8,983 nt of DNA, taken from assembly GCA_012797915.1 (NCBI GenBank), contig JAAZOE010000525.1:1-8983 (forward strand), given 5' to 3'. Every line of letters begins with the position of its first letter. Position 1 is the first letter of the stretch. Below the pieces are notes generated by a model, which did not search any database, had not been told where the DNA came from, and was given only the letters and a program-made list of their open reading frames with translations. Shown in pieces: positions 1 to 6,781 of this stretch. The translations under genes and the position numbers were made by a program. This DNA is from Candidatus Zixiibacteriota bacterium. Lineage in GTDB: Bacteria; Zixibacteria; MSB-5A5; GN15; JAAZOE01.

Positions 1-1
1 G

Positions 2-2728
2 GCCCCCGTTGCCGCGAGGTTCCAGGATACGGTCGGCACCCGGGACCTCCGCCTGATCGGCGTTCATGATGCCGGCGATCTGTATCTGCCGATCTCGGCC
101 GGCCTCATTTCCGACGGCTTCAATTACAGCGCGTCCGATCCCGAAACCAACAACCCCACCCGCCCCGTCACCTTCCCGACCGGCAGCCGTCGGGGGTACG
201 TTTTCGGCAGCGCCCTGTGGGTGGGCGGCATCGTCGACGGCGACACCCTGGTCAGCGTGGCCATGGACGGCTGGTTGAATATCCGTCAGTTCTTCACCGA
301 AGATCCGCGCGGCGGCACCCGCCGTATCGGCGATTACGCCGACGATGAATTCGTCTCCACGGCGGTCGATTCCTTTGCCCCGGTCAACTATCCGCCGTTG
401 GGGGTGGCGCTGACCGCCCACAGTTCCAGCTGGGCCGATACGCTGTATGATAATTTTGTGCTCATCACCTATACCGTGCGCAATCTCCGCGATCGCCCTC
501 TGGCCGGTGTCTGGGCTGGTTTGTACATGGACAACGACATCTACCACCAGGTCAATCAAACCATCGGGTACAACGATGATTGCTCCGGCGTGCTGGATAC
601 GCTTCTGTTCGACGACGACCCGGCCAGCCGGACCTTGATCGGCTACAGCTACGACAACGACGGGGATCCGGGCGAGAGCGCCTGGGATTCGACCTCCGTG
701 GTCGACGCCATCTCCGTGCGGCTGGTGGAGGCAAGTGTCCCGATCGCCACGCGCAATTTCAACTGGTGGATCAACAACTACGTCGATTACTCCGATTTCG
801 GTCCGCACCACCTGGGTACGCCGGAGGATCCGCTGCGCTTCTTTGCCGACAGCAACCTGGGATATCCGGTAACCGAGGGCGACAAATATTACCTGCTGGC
901 CCATCCGGAAATCGATTACGATCAGATCGAGACGGCGGTGCACGATTCCTCCGAGGGCTGGCTGCCGCCGTCGACGGAGTCGGCGCTCGATCTCGCCAAT
1001 GGGTATGACACCCGTTTCGTTTACTCCTTCGGCCCGTTCGATCTGGCGGCCGGCGATTCGGTTTCGTTTACACTGGCGATCGTCGCTGCTGACCGCCTCC
1101 ATCGCGAGCCGAATGATTTTGCAACCTGGTTCGATCCGCTGCAGCCGGATGTCTTTCGCGACCGGCTGGATATCGGTTCCCTGATGCGGCAGCATCGCCG
1201 GGCCGATTCGGTCTGGAAGTCCGGATTGACGCTGCCCAACCCGGGTCCCCCTCAGGGACTGACGGTTGCTGATTACGGTGAATCTTCCGTGCGTCTGACC
1301 TGGTGGCCCTGCCGACGACCCGATCTGGCCGGGTACTACCTCTATGTACAGGGGAGTATGGGGCAATGGCTGCGAACCTCCCCCTATATGCTCACCGATA
1401 CAACCGGCCTGTTCTATCCTCCCGACCCATCGATGGTGTACCATTTGGCGGTCGGTGCAGTCGATTCTCTGGGCCGAACATCCGGGGTCTCCGTCCAGGT
1501 CACCGTTCTTCCGGGGAGACCGCAACCGGTGGATAGTCTGAAGCTCCATATGGACGGCATGACCCCGGAGATATCGTGGATCCCGCATGATAATGCCGCT
1601 CCGCAGGCTTTTATCATCTATCGGTGCGTCTGGAAAGAACCGTATATCGCCTATGACTCCACGGCCGCCTGGAGCTACCGGGACCTGCGGGTGGAATCGG
1701 GAGTTCAGTACAACTACCGGGTGACGACCAAGAACCGGCTCGGCCTGGAATCGTATCCGGCCGGACCGGTGAACGCCATTCTGCTGGCCCGCGACCGGGG
1801 AACCTTGTTTTACAGCCTCAACCGGCCCGGACAACCCAACAGCGGACCGTTTCAGAACCAATATCTTGATGAGTTGTATCAATCAGCCGCCGATGTCGCG
1901 CCCATCGCCTGGTACAACCAGGCCGAGGGGACGATGGGATTGAAACAGATGGCCGATTACAGCCTGATCGTGCTCGACTGGGAGAAACGGGAAGACGGGC
2001 TGCCGCTGGGGATTGTCGATTCTCTCCGATACTATTTGAGCAACGGCGGCACGGCCGTCTTCATTCTTCTTTCCACCGAAAGCATTACCAGCACGCGGAA
2101 AGTCTATCGTTATGCCGCCGGGAGCTTCTTCCATGATATCCTTAAACTCGACAGCGCCGTCACCAACGGATACAACCTCCAAGACGGCGCCTTCCATGGT
2201 GATTTGACCGGATGTCAACCGGTAACCCCCGAGTACCCCGTCCTTTTGGCCGACACGCTCAAGTTCCGCACCTCCATGATCCCGGTCCACGGGTTTATTC
2301 CCATGGCCGGATACCTGTTCCCCACCGCCGAGGCCGAGCCGCTGTATCGGTACGTGTCGGCCTGCCCGGATTCGATCAGCCACGGGCAATGCAACGGCAT
2401 CCGCTATGACGGAGATGACTATCGTTTCCTGTTGTTTACGTTTCCGCTGTCGCTCATGAAATCGGTCGGCGCGCGCCGGGCCTTGCGGCAGGCGTTGACA
2501 GACATGGGCGTCGACATGGGCTGCGGCGATATCTGCGTCGATGACGCCGTCACCGTCGGAGACGCCGTGACTTTGATAAATTATCTGTACCGGGGCGGGC
2601 CGCCGCCGGCGGTTCCGGCGCATGCCGATGTCGACGGCAGCGGCGCGGTCGATGTGGGCGATGCCGTGTACCTGGTCAATTTCCTCTTTCAGGACGGCCC
2701 GAGGTTGATATGTCCTCAAAGTCGATAA
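2..2728 (+). CDS. Large secreted modular protein with FN3-like, GATase-like and dockerin-like domains, copy 1 (5' partial)
   Basis: The reading frame is open from base 2 to the TAA at 2726-2728 (908 codons visible), so the gene starts left of the window. The GTG at 221 is an internal valine of a conserved 'LWVGG' motif, not the start. Aligned with the complete paralogue downstream, about 32 residues are missing, which should include the signal peptide. Order of modules in window codon numbers: a beta-rich N-terminal module to about 410, with acidic runs (DNDGDP, DDDP) and a 'SFGPFDLAAGDS' motif; two fibronectin-III-like domains (about 414-505 and 507-597); an alpha/beta domain resembling the class-I glutamine amidotransferase/ThuA fold (about 599-840, with 'YYLSNGGTAVFILL') but no recognisable catalytic cysteine; and two dockerin-like EF-hand repeats (about 841-905). 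Extracellular binding or scaffolding is inferred. No catalytic activity is visible and no ligand can be named. Confidence 0.85.
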   Translation, partial: APVAARFQDTVGTRDLRLIGVHDAGDLYLPISAGLISDGFNYSASDPETNNPTRPVTFPTGSRRGYVFGSALWVGGIVDGDTLVSVAMDGWLNIRQFFTEDPRGGTRRIGDYADDEFVSTAVDSFAPVNYPPLGVALTAHSSSWADTLYDNFVLITYTVRNLRDRPLAGVWAGLYMDNDIYHQVNQTIGYNDDCSGVLDTLLFDDDPASRTLIGYSYDNDGDPGESAWDSTSVVDAISVRLVEASVPIATRNFNWWINNYVDYSDFGPHHLGTPEDPLRFFADSNLGYPVTEGDKYYLLAHPEIDYDQIETAVHDSSEGWLPPSTESALDLANGYDTRFVYSFGPFDLAAGDSVSFTLAIVAADRLHREPNDFATWFDPLQPDVFRDRLDIGSLMRQHRRADSVWKSGLTLPNPGPPQGLTVADYGESSVRLTWWPCRRPDLAGYYLYVQGSMGQWLRTSPYMLTDTTGLFYPPDPSMVYHLAVGAVDSLGRTSGVSVQVTVLPGRPQPVDSLKLHMDGMTPEISWIPHDNAAPQAFIIYRCVWKEPYIAYDSTAAWSYRDLRVESGVQYNYRVTTKNRLGLESYPAGPVNAILLARDRGTLFYSLNRPGQPNSGPFQNQYLDELYQSAADVAPIAWYNQAEGTMGLKQMADYSLIVLDWEKREDGLPLGIVDSLRYYLSNGGTAVFILLSTESITSTRKVYRYAAGSFFHDILKLDSAVTNGYNLQDGAFHGDLTGCQPVTPEYPVLLADTLKFRTSMIPVHGFIPMAGYLFPTAEAEPLYRYVSACPDSISHGQCNGIRYDGDDYRFLLFTFPLSLMKSVGARRALRQALTDMGVDMGCGDICVDDAVTVGDAVTLINYLYRGGPPPAVPAHADVDGSGAVDVGDAVYLVNFLFQDGPRLICPQSR

Positions 2729-2790
2729 TCGCGAGAGGAAGGGGAACAGGCGTTGGCAATCGATGGGCATCGTTGGGTAACAATCATGGA

Positions 2791-2807
2791 ATGAATTTTG
2801 CATTCAT
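2791..2807. repeat. Short inverted repeat in the gap between the paralogues
   Basis: ATGAAT at 2791-2796 and ATTCAT at 2802-2807 form a perfect 6-bp inverted repeat around a 5-base centre. It lies in the AT-rich part (about 2778-2826) of the 194-bp gap. It is not followed by a T-run, so it does not look like an intrinsic terminator. It overlaps the weak -35 candidate of the downstream gene and could be an operator or chance in AT-rich sequence. Confidence 0.3.
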
Positions 2808-2825
2808 GAAGATGTGATATATATT
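2798..2825 (+). promoter_or_regulatory. Weak candidate promoter for the second modular protein
   Basis: TTGCAT (2798-2803), a 16-base spacer and TATATT (2820-2825) give a poor -35 and a good -10 for a sigma-70-type promoter. The 5' untranslated leader would be about 90 bases. The AT-rich patch stands out from the GC-rich surroundings. The rest of the gap (2729-2922) holds only short, imperfect GC-rich hairpins and no convincing gene or terminator, so the two paralogues could also be cotranscribed. Confidence 0.25.
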
Positions 2826-2922
2826 GAAGCGGGAGGCCTGGCGGCGGCGGGCGTCCCGTTATGCGCCGGACGGGGAATGATGGGGCATCGGCGGGCTATC
2901 GGCGCGGGAGGGTTCGGTCAGC

Positions 2923-5736
2923 GTGGGAATCAATCATCGCCATCGATGGTGGGTCATTGTCTCCCTGGCGGTATGGTGCGTCGTGGGGGTGATCGGCGCG
3001 GCCCCGAGGGAATCGCCCGATAAATCCTCCACACAGGACGCTACGCTCACTGACAACCGTCAGTTGCGTTTGACCGGTCTCCATAACGCCGGAGATCTGT
3101 ACATGCCGTTCTCGGGCCCGGCCTTTGGCGATTGGTCCACCGATCCGGAAACGGAGGAATGTATTCATTATGTCAAATATCCAACGAATAGTCGCAACAT
3201 TTATTGCTATATAGGGGCGTTGTGGGTAGGCGGGGTAGTGAGTGATGATACGTTGGTGTCCGAAGCCTATGATGAAAAATACGGATTCTGCGAGTTGGCC
3301 GCGGCTGATTCACTACAGGGAGGTATACTAAGGGTCGGGAATATCGCTGATGATGAATTTCTATCGGAAACCATAGGCCGTTCGACCGAACATGCGAGCG
3401 GTGTTCTGAAGATTGGAGTGACCGCGCATAGTTACACCTGGGCCGATACGCTTTACGATAATTTTGCCATCATCCAGTACGCTATCCATAATCGCAACGA
3501 CCTGCCGATCAATGACGGTTGGATAGGTTTCTTTCTGGATAATGACGTCCATTTCGATTCGACCGAATCAGCCGGTCGCGACGATTATTCCGGGATGCTG
3601 GATACTCTCTTGTATGATGATGACCCTTCCAGCCGAGTATTGATTCCCTTCACTATCGACAATGACGGTGATCCGGTGAACGGTACCTGGGACTCAATCG
3701 CCGTCCGCGGCGCCATCTCAATTCGGCTCCTCGATGCCGATTTCACCATCAATCGTGAAAACTTCAATTGGTGGGTGCATTTTTATTATGATTGGTATAC
3801 GGTCGAACATTTCGGTCCACGACGATTGGGCACCCCCGAGGATCCCCTGCGGCCCTTCGGTGATACCAGCACGTTCGGCATCGCGACCACGGATGAGATG
3901 CAGTACTACCTGCTTTCTCATCCGGAGGTAGATTATGACGCTTGGGAATTCGCGATCCATGATTCAGCCGATGGATGGTTGCCGGCGCCTCCATTGGATT
4001 CGGACTATTTTTTTGGTCCGGATACCCGCTTTTTGTATTCCTTCGGTCCGTTTGATCTGGCGCCCGGAGATTCGCTCTCTTTCACAATAGCCGTCGTACT
4101 GGCCGACAACATTCATCAGGAACCGACCGATTATGCCGCCTATTTTGATCCGCAAAATCCTTCCCTCTGGCGCAATCGGCTGGACTTTGGACCGTTGATG
4201 GAACAGCATCGCCGGGTCGATTCGGTGTACAAGTCCAACCTCATTCTTCCGAATCCCGGCCCTCCCCAGGGATTGATTATCACCGATTTTGAAGAATCTT
4301 ATGCGAAGCTGTCCTGGTGGCCGAGTTGCCGTCCGGACCTGGCCGGGTATCATCTCTATACGAAAAGTCCTACCGGTCAATGGGTGCTGGCCCTGCCCGA
4401 TCTGCTTACCGACACGACCGCCGTTTTCAGCGTTCCCGATCCCGCCCGAACCTATGAATTCGCGGTTGGTTTAATTGATACCCTGGGCCGACAATCGAAG
4501 CAGTCCATGCCGGTGTCGGTCGTTCCTGGTCGCCCCTATCCGGTCGAAAGCCTGACGGTTCACATGGACGGCGCCACCCCGGAATTATCGTGGACCACGC
4601 GCGACGACACCACCTTGCAGGCGTTCATGATCTATCGCTCCATTTGGAGGGGATCGTATGGGCTGTATGATTCAACGGTGACCCGAAGGTACCGCGATGT
4701 CGGTGCGGAATCGGGGGTTCAGTATCACTACAAGGTCACCGCCATGACCCCCGGCGGCCTGGAATCGGAGCCGGCCGGTCCGGTGACGGCGATTCCGCTG
4801 GCCCGCGACCAGGGGGTGATGTTCTACAGCCTCAACTACCCCGGACTGCCGAACGGAGGACCGTTTCAGAACCAGTACCTGACCGCGCTGTACCAGTCGG
4901 CGGTGGACATCTACCCGATCGGCTGGCATAATCATGCCGAGGGCATGATCGGCCTCAAACAAATGTCCCATTATAGTTTGATGGTTATTGACTGGGAGAA
5001 ACGGGAGGATGGCCTGCCATTGGGCCTGACCGATTCATTGCGGTACTACCTGGCCAACGGCGGTAAGGCGGTTTTCATCCTCTTGGCCACCGAAACCATC
5101 ACCGGTGGCGTCAAGACCTACCGCTACGGCGACGGGAGTTTTTTTCATGATGTCCTTAAGCTGGACAGCGCGGTGATGAATGGTTTCCGGATCCAGAATA
5201 ATTCCTTCGTCGGCGATCTGGCCGGATGTGCGCCGCTGACGGCGGAGTATCCGACTCTTATGGCCGATACGATCAGGTTCCGCCCGTCCATGATTCCGAT
5301 TATCGGGTATATCCCGATGGCCGGGTACCTCTATCCGACCGATGAGGCCGAATGGATTTACACCTATGTCTCCTCCAATCCGGACTCGAGCGACAACGGT
5401 CAATGTAACGGCCTCCGGTATCTAGGGGAGGATTACAGTTTCATCTTGTTGACCTTTCCGCTGTCACTCATGAAAGCGCCGGCGGCGTACGGAGCGCTGA
5501 AACAGGCCTTGGCCGACATGGGCTGCGACATGAGCTGCGGGGACATCTGTTTCGACAATCGCGTGACCATCGGCGATGCCGTCTATCTCATCAATTACCT
5601 GTACCGCGACGGTCCCGCGCCGCCGGAGATGCACGACGCCGATGTCGATTGCAGCGGGGCGGTCGATCTGGGGGATGTGTTGGCGCTGGTCAATCTGCTT
5701 TTCCGCGGCGGCGCCGGGTTGACCTGTCGCCCGTAA
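2923..5736 (+). CDS. Large secreted modular protein with FN3-like, GATase-like and dockerin-like domains, copy 2 (complete)
   Basis: This 937-residue protein is a full-length paralogue of the preceding gene. The GTG start is supported by a purine-rich GGGAGG at 2906-2911 (11-base spacing) and by the signal peptide right after it: basic residues HRHR, then a hydrophobic stretch from about residue 9 to 26, with cleavage probably near residue 26-27. No lipobox is present. Then follow the N-terminal beta-rich module (about 45-440) with 'LWVGG', acidic DNDGDP and 'SFGPFDLAPGDS' motifs, two FN3-like domains (about 443-535 and 537-626), an amidotransferase-like alpha/beta domain without a visible nucleophile (about 627-870), and two dockerin-like repeats (872-930). 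Identity to copy 1 is roughly 60-70% by eye in the last third. The first third of the gene is visibly more AT-rich than copy 1. The last 47 bp overlap the convergent glycosylase gene. Export is well supported; function is unknown. Confidence 0.9.
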   Translation: MGINHRHRWWVIVSLAVWCVVGVIGAAPRESPDKSSTQDATLTDNRQLRLTGLHNAGDLYMPFSGPAFGDWSTDPETEECIHYVKYPTNSRNIYCYIGALWVGGVVSDDTLVSEAYDEKYGFCELAAADSLQGGILRVGNIADDEFLSETIGRSTEHASGVLKIGVTAHSYTWADTLYDNFAIIQYAIHNRNDLPINDGWIGFFLDNDVHFDSTESAGRDDYSGMLDTLLYDDDPSSRVLIPFTIDNDGDPVNGTWDSIAVRGAISIRLLDADFTINRENFNWWVHFYYDWYTVEHFGPRRLGTPEDPLRPFGDTSTFGIATTDEMQYYLLSHPEVDYDAWEFAIHDSADGWLPAPPLDSDYFFGPDTRFLYSFGPFDLAPGDSLSFTIAVVLADNIHQEPTDYAAYFDPQNPSLWRNRLDFGPLMEQHRRVDSVYKSNLILPNPGPPQGLIITDFEESYAKLSWWPSCRPDLAGYHLYTKSPTGQWVLALPDLLTDTTAVFSVPDPARTYEFAVGLIDTLGRQSKQSMPVSVVPGRPYPVESLTVHMDGATPELSWTTRDDTTLQAFMIYRSIWRGSYGLYDSTVTRRYRDVGAESGVQYHYKVTAMTPGGLESEPAGPVTAIPLARDQGVMFYSLNYPGLPNGGPFQNQYLTALYQSAVDIYPIGWHNHAEGMIGLKQMSHYSLMVIDWEKREDGLPLGLTDSLRYYLANGGKAVFILLATETITGGVKTYRYGDGSFFHDVLKLDSAVMNGFRIQNNSFVGDLAGCAPLTAEYPTLMADTIRFRPSMIPIIGYIPMAGYLYPTDEAEWIYTYVSSNPDSSDNGQCNGLRYLGEDYSFILLTFPLSLMKAPAAYGALKQALADMGCDMSCGDICFDNRVTIGDAVYLINYLYRDGPAPPEMHDADVDCSGAVDLGDVLALVNLLFRGGAGLTCRP

Positions 5737-6601
5737 CCCAAGCGGCGCGCTTCCGTTCTGAGCGGTCCATTTTGCCCGCCGATTCGACCAGCGTTATATA
5801 TCTGCTCCCCACGCGCACCAAACTATCATCCTGAAGCGCCCGGGCCGCGGACAGAACGTCATGCGGTGATCGCTGCATCGCCCGGGCGATTGCCGACATC
5901 GATACCCGCCGAGATACGGTCAGGCGACGGATAATCTCCCCCCGAATCTGACGGAGGGAGCCCTGATACCGGGGACGGGAGGCCTGGCGCGGGCGGGAGG
6001 CAACGTTTCGCGGCAGACGCATCCGGCTGTAATCCATCAGGGCATTATGCCAATCACGGGCCTTGCCGCGGGGAATCAACGCCGTCGCAATTTCCTCCAG
6101 GTCGTCATACGGCAGATCGGCGGGAAGACCGAACTCATGCAGAATCACCCGGCGAACGTTGGTATCGATCGCCGCCAAGGGGCGGTTGAATGCAAACACT
6201 AAGATGGCATGGGCGGTATACCGCCCAATACCGGGCAGAGTCATCAAGACGTTCGGATTATCAGGGAGTATCCCATCGTATCGGGTCATCACTTCGTGGG
6301 CCAGCCGACCCAGAAAGATGGCGCGGCGGTTGTATCCCAAGCCGGACCAGGCGGCCAATAGTTCTCGGGATGAGGCTTCCGCCAGGCTGCCCCAGTCGGG
6401 CCATTTTTTCAACCAAGCGGCATAAGCCGGAAGAACCCGTTCGACCTGGGTTTGTTGAAGCATGATTTCGGCGACTGCGATGGCGTATGGATCCATAGTT
6501 TTTCGGAATGGAAATCCTTGGCCATGCACCCTATAGAAGCGGAGGATTTTGCGGCGAAAGGCCTTTATGTCATTGTTATTCAATAAATTAATCGCCTTCA
6601 T
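5690..6601 (-). CDS. MutY-like HhH-GPD DNA glycosylase, cysteine-free (no Fe-S cluster)
   Basis: This is a 303-residue base-excision-repair glycosylase, probably removing adenine mispaired with 8-oxoguanine. Seen in the sequence: the MutY motif 'AEIMLQQTQV' with the catalytic-type Glu45, the helix-hairpin-helix 'LPGIGRYTA' (122-130), and the catalytic Asp146 in 'IDTNVRR'. Where classical MutY carries its four-cysteine cluster loop, this protein has a basic, cysteine-less stretch (about 195-212) leading to 'YQGSLRQIRG' (212-221), and the whole protein has no cysteine. A winged-helix-like region (about 215-280) replaces the NUDIX-like 8-oxoG reader. A cluster-free MutY-like family with this 'GS.RQIRG' motif is known from several bacterial lineages, so substrate range may differ from E. 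coli MutY. The ATG at 6601 is preferred over upstream ATGs and the TTG at 6655 because GAGGA lies 9 bases before it. The very basic tail (about the last 25 residues) may be an extension caused by the convergent overlap. Confidence 0.85.
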   Translation of the reverse strand: MKAINLLNNNDIKAFRRKILRFYRVHGQGFPFRKTMDPYAIAVAEIMLQQTQVERVLPAYAAWLKKWPDWGSLAEASSRELLAAWSGLGYNRRAIFLGRLAHEVMTRYDGILPDNPNVLMTLPGIGRYTAHAILVFAFNRPLAAIDTNVRRVILHEFGLPADLPYDDLEEIATALIPRGKARDWHNALMDYSRMRLPRNVASRPRQASRPRYQGSLRQIRGEIIRRLTVSRRVSMSAIARAMQRSPHDVLSAARALQDDSLVRVGSRYITLVESAGKMDRSERKRAAWVTGDRSTRRRRGKAD

Positions 6602-6610
6602 TCTTCTCTG

Positions 6611-6615
6611 TCCTC
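6611..6615 (-). promoter_or_regulatory. Ribosome binding site deciding the glycosylase start
   Basis: On the minus strand GAGGA sits 9 bases before the ATG at 6601-6599. The upstream in-frame alternatives (TTG at 6655 and ATGs at 6649 and 6646) would place this site inside the gene and add a basic 15-18-residue extension without homology to glycosylases. Confidence 0.5.
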
Positions 6616-6704
6616 GCCCGGAGGCGTGGCCAGCCTTTCCGGCCATCATTCGCAACCTGTTCTATAAGAATAAAATACGGGATTTTTATCCAAATTACCT
6701 GAAA

Positions 6705-6717
6705 ATGATTAAATCAT
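6705..6717. promoter_or_regulatory. Perfect 13-bp palindrome next to the -35 box of the efflux operon
   Basis: ATGATT (6705-6710), a single central A (6711) and AATCAT (6712-6717) form a perfect dyad that ends one base before the TTGACA at 6719. It could be a regulator site serving the efflux operon, the divergent glycosylase gene or both, or simply AT-rich sequence upstream of a strong promoter. Its centre lies 51 bp from the centre of the larger palindrome, close to five helical turns. Confidence 0.4.
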
Positions 6718-6718
6718 C

Positions 6719-6747
6719 TTGACAAAACATCCGATAGAACGTATTAT
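6719..6747 (+). promoter_or_regulatory. Near-consensus sigma-70-type promoter of the tetR-efflux operon
   Basis: The -35 box TTGACA (6719-6724) matches consensus exactly. A 17-base spacer follows, then TATTAT (6742-6747), a 5-of-6 match to the -10 box. Transcription should start near 6754, giving a leader of about 28 bases before the ATG at 6782. The start point falls inside the 25-bp palindrome, as expected for a promoter shut off by a repressor. Confidence 0.75.
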
Positions 6748-6749
6748 AT

Positions 6750-6774
6750 AACCAGTTAGTTAAACTAAATGGTT
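6750..6774. promoter_or_regulatory. Operator-like palindrome, likely site of the TetR-family repressor
   Basis: The 25-bp dyad is centred on 6762. Its outer arms AACCA (6750-6754) and TGGTT (6770-6774) and inner arms TTAGTT (6756-6761) and AACTAA (6763-6768) all pair. Only the 6755/6769 pair fails, so 11 of 12 positions match. It starts three bases after the -10 box, covers the predicted transcription start and ends 7 bases before the tetR ATG. Position, length and symmetry fit a TetR-family dimer site for autorepression. Binding is inferred. Confidence 0.7.
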
Positions 6775-6781
6775 GGTTGTT

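Noticed and set aside
221..223. GTG as the start of the first modular protein
   Set aside because: The frame is open to the left edge, and the upstream codons match the paralogue (LRL.G.H.AGDLY), so this GTG is an internal valine.
1883..2803. A 306-codon open frame on the minus strand opposite the end of the first modular protein
   Set aside because: It lies fully antisense to a frame with clear domain homology and a close paralogue, has no recognisable motifs, and long antisense frames are expected in GC-rich coding DNA. The paralogue does not preserve an equivalent full-length frame.
2761..2880. Possible terminators in the gap between the paralogues (CGATG/CATCG at 2761-2772; GC-rich imperfect stem around 2830-2855)
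   Set aside because: Stems are short or imperfect, loops are unfavourable and no T-run follows.
6602..6655. TTG at 6655 as the start of the glycosylase
   Set aside because: It adds 18 residues without homology and would put the ribosome site at 6611-6615 inside the gene.
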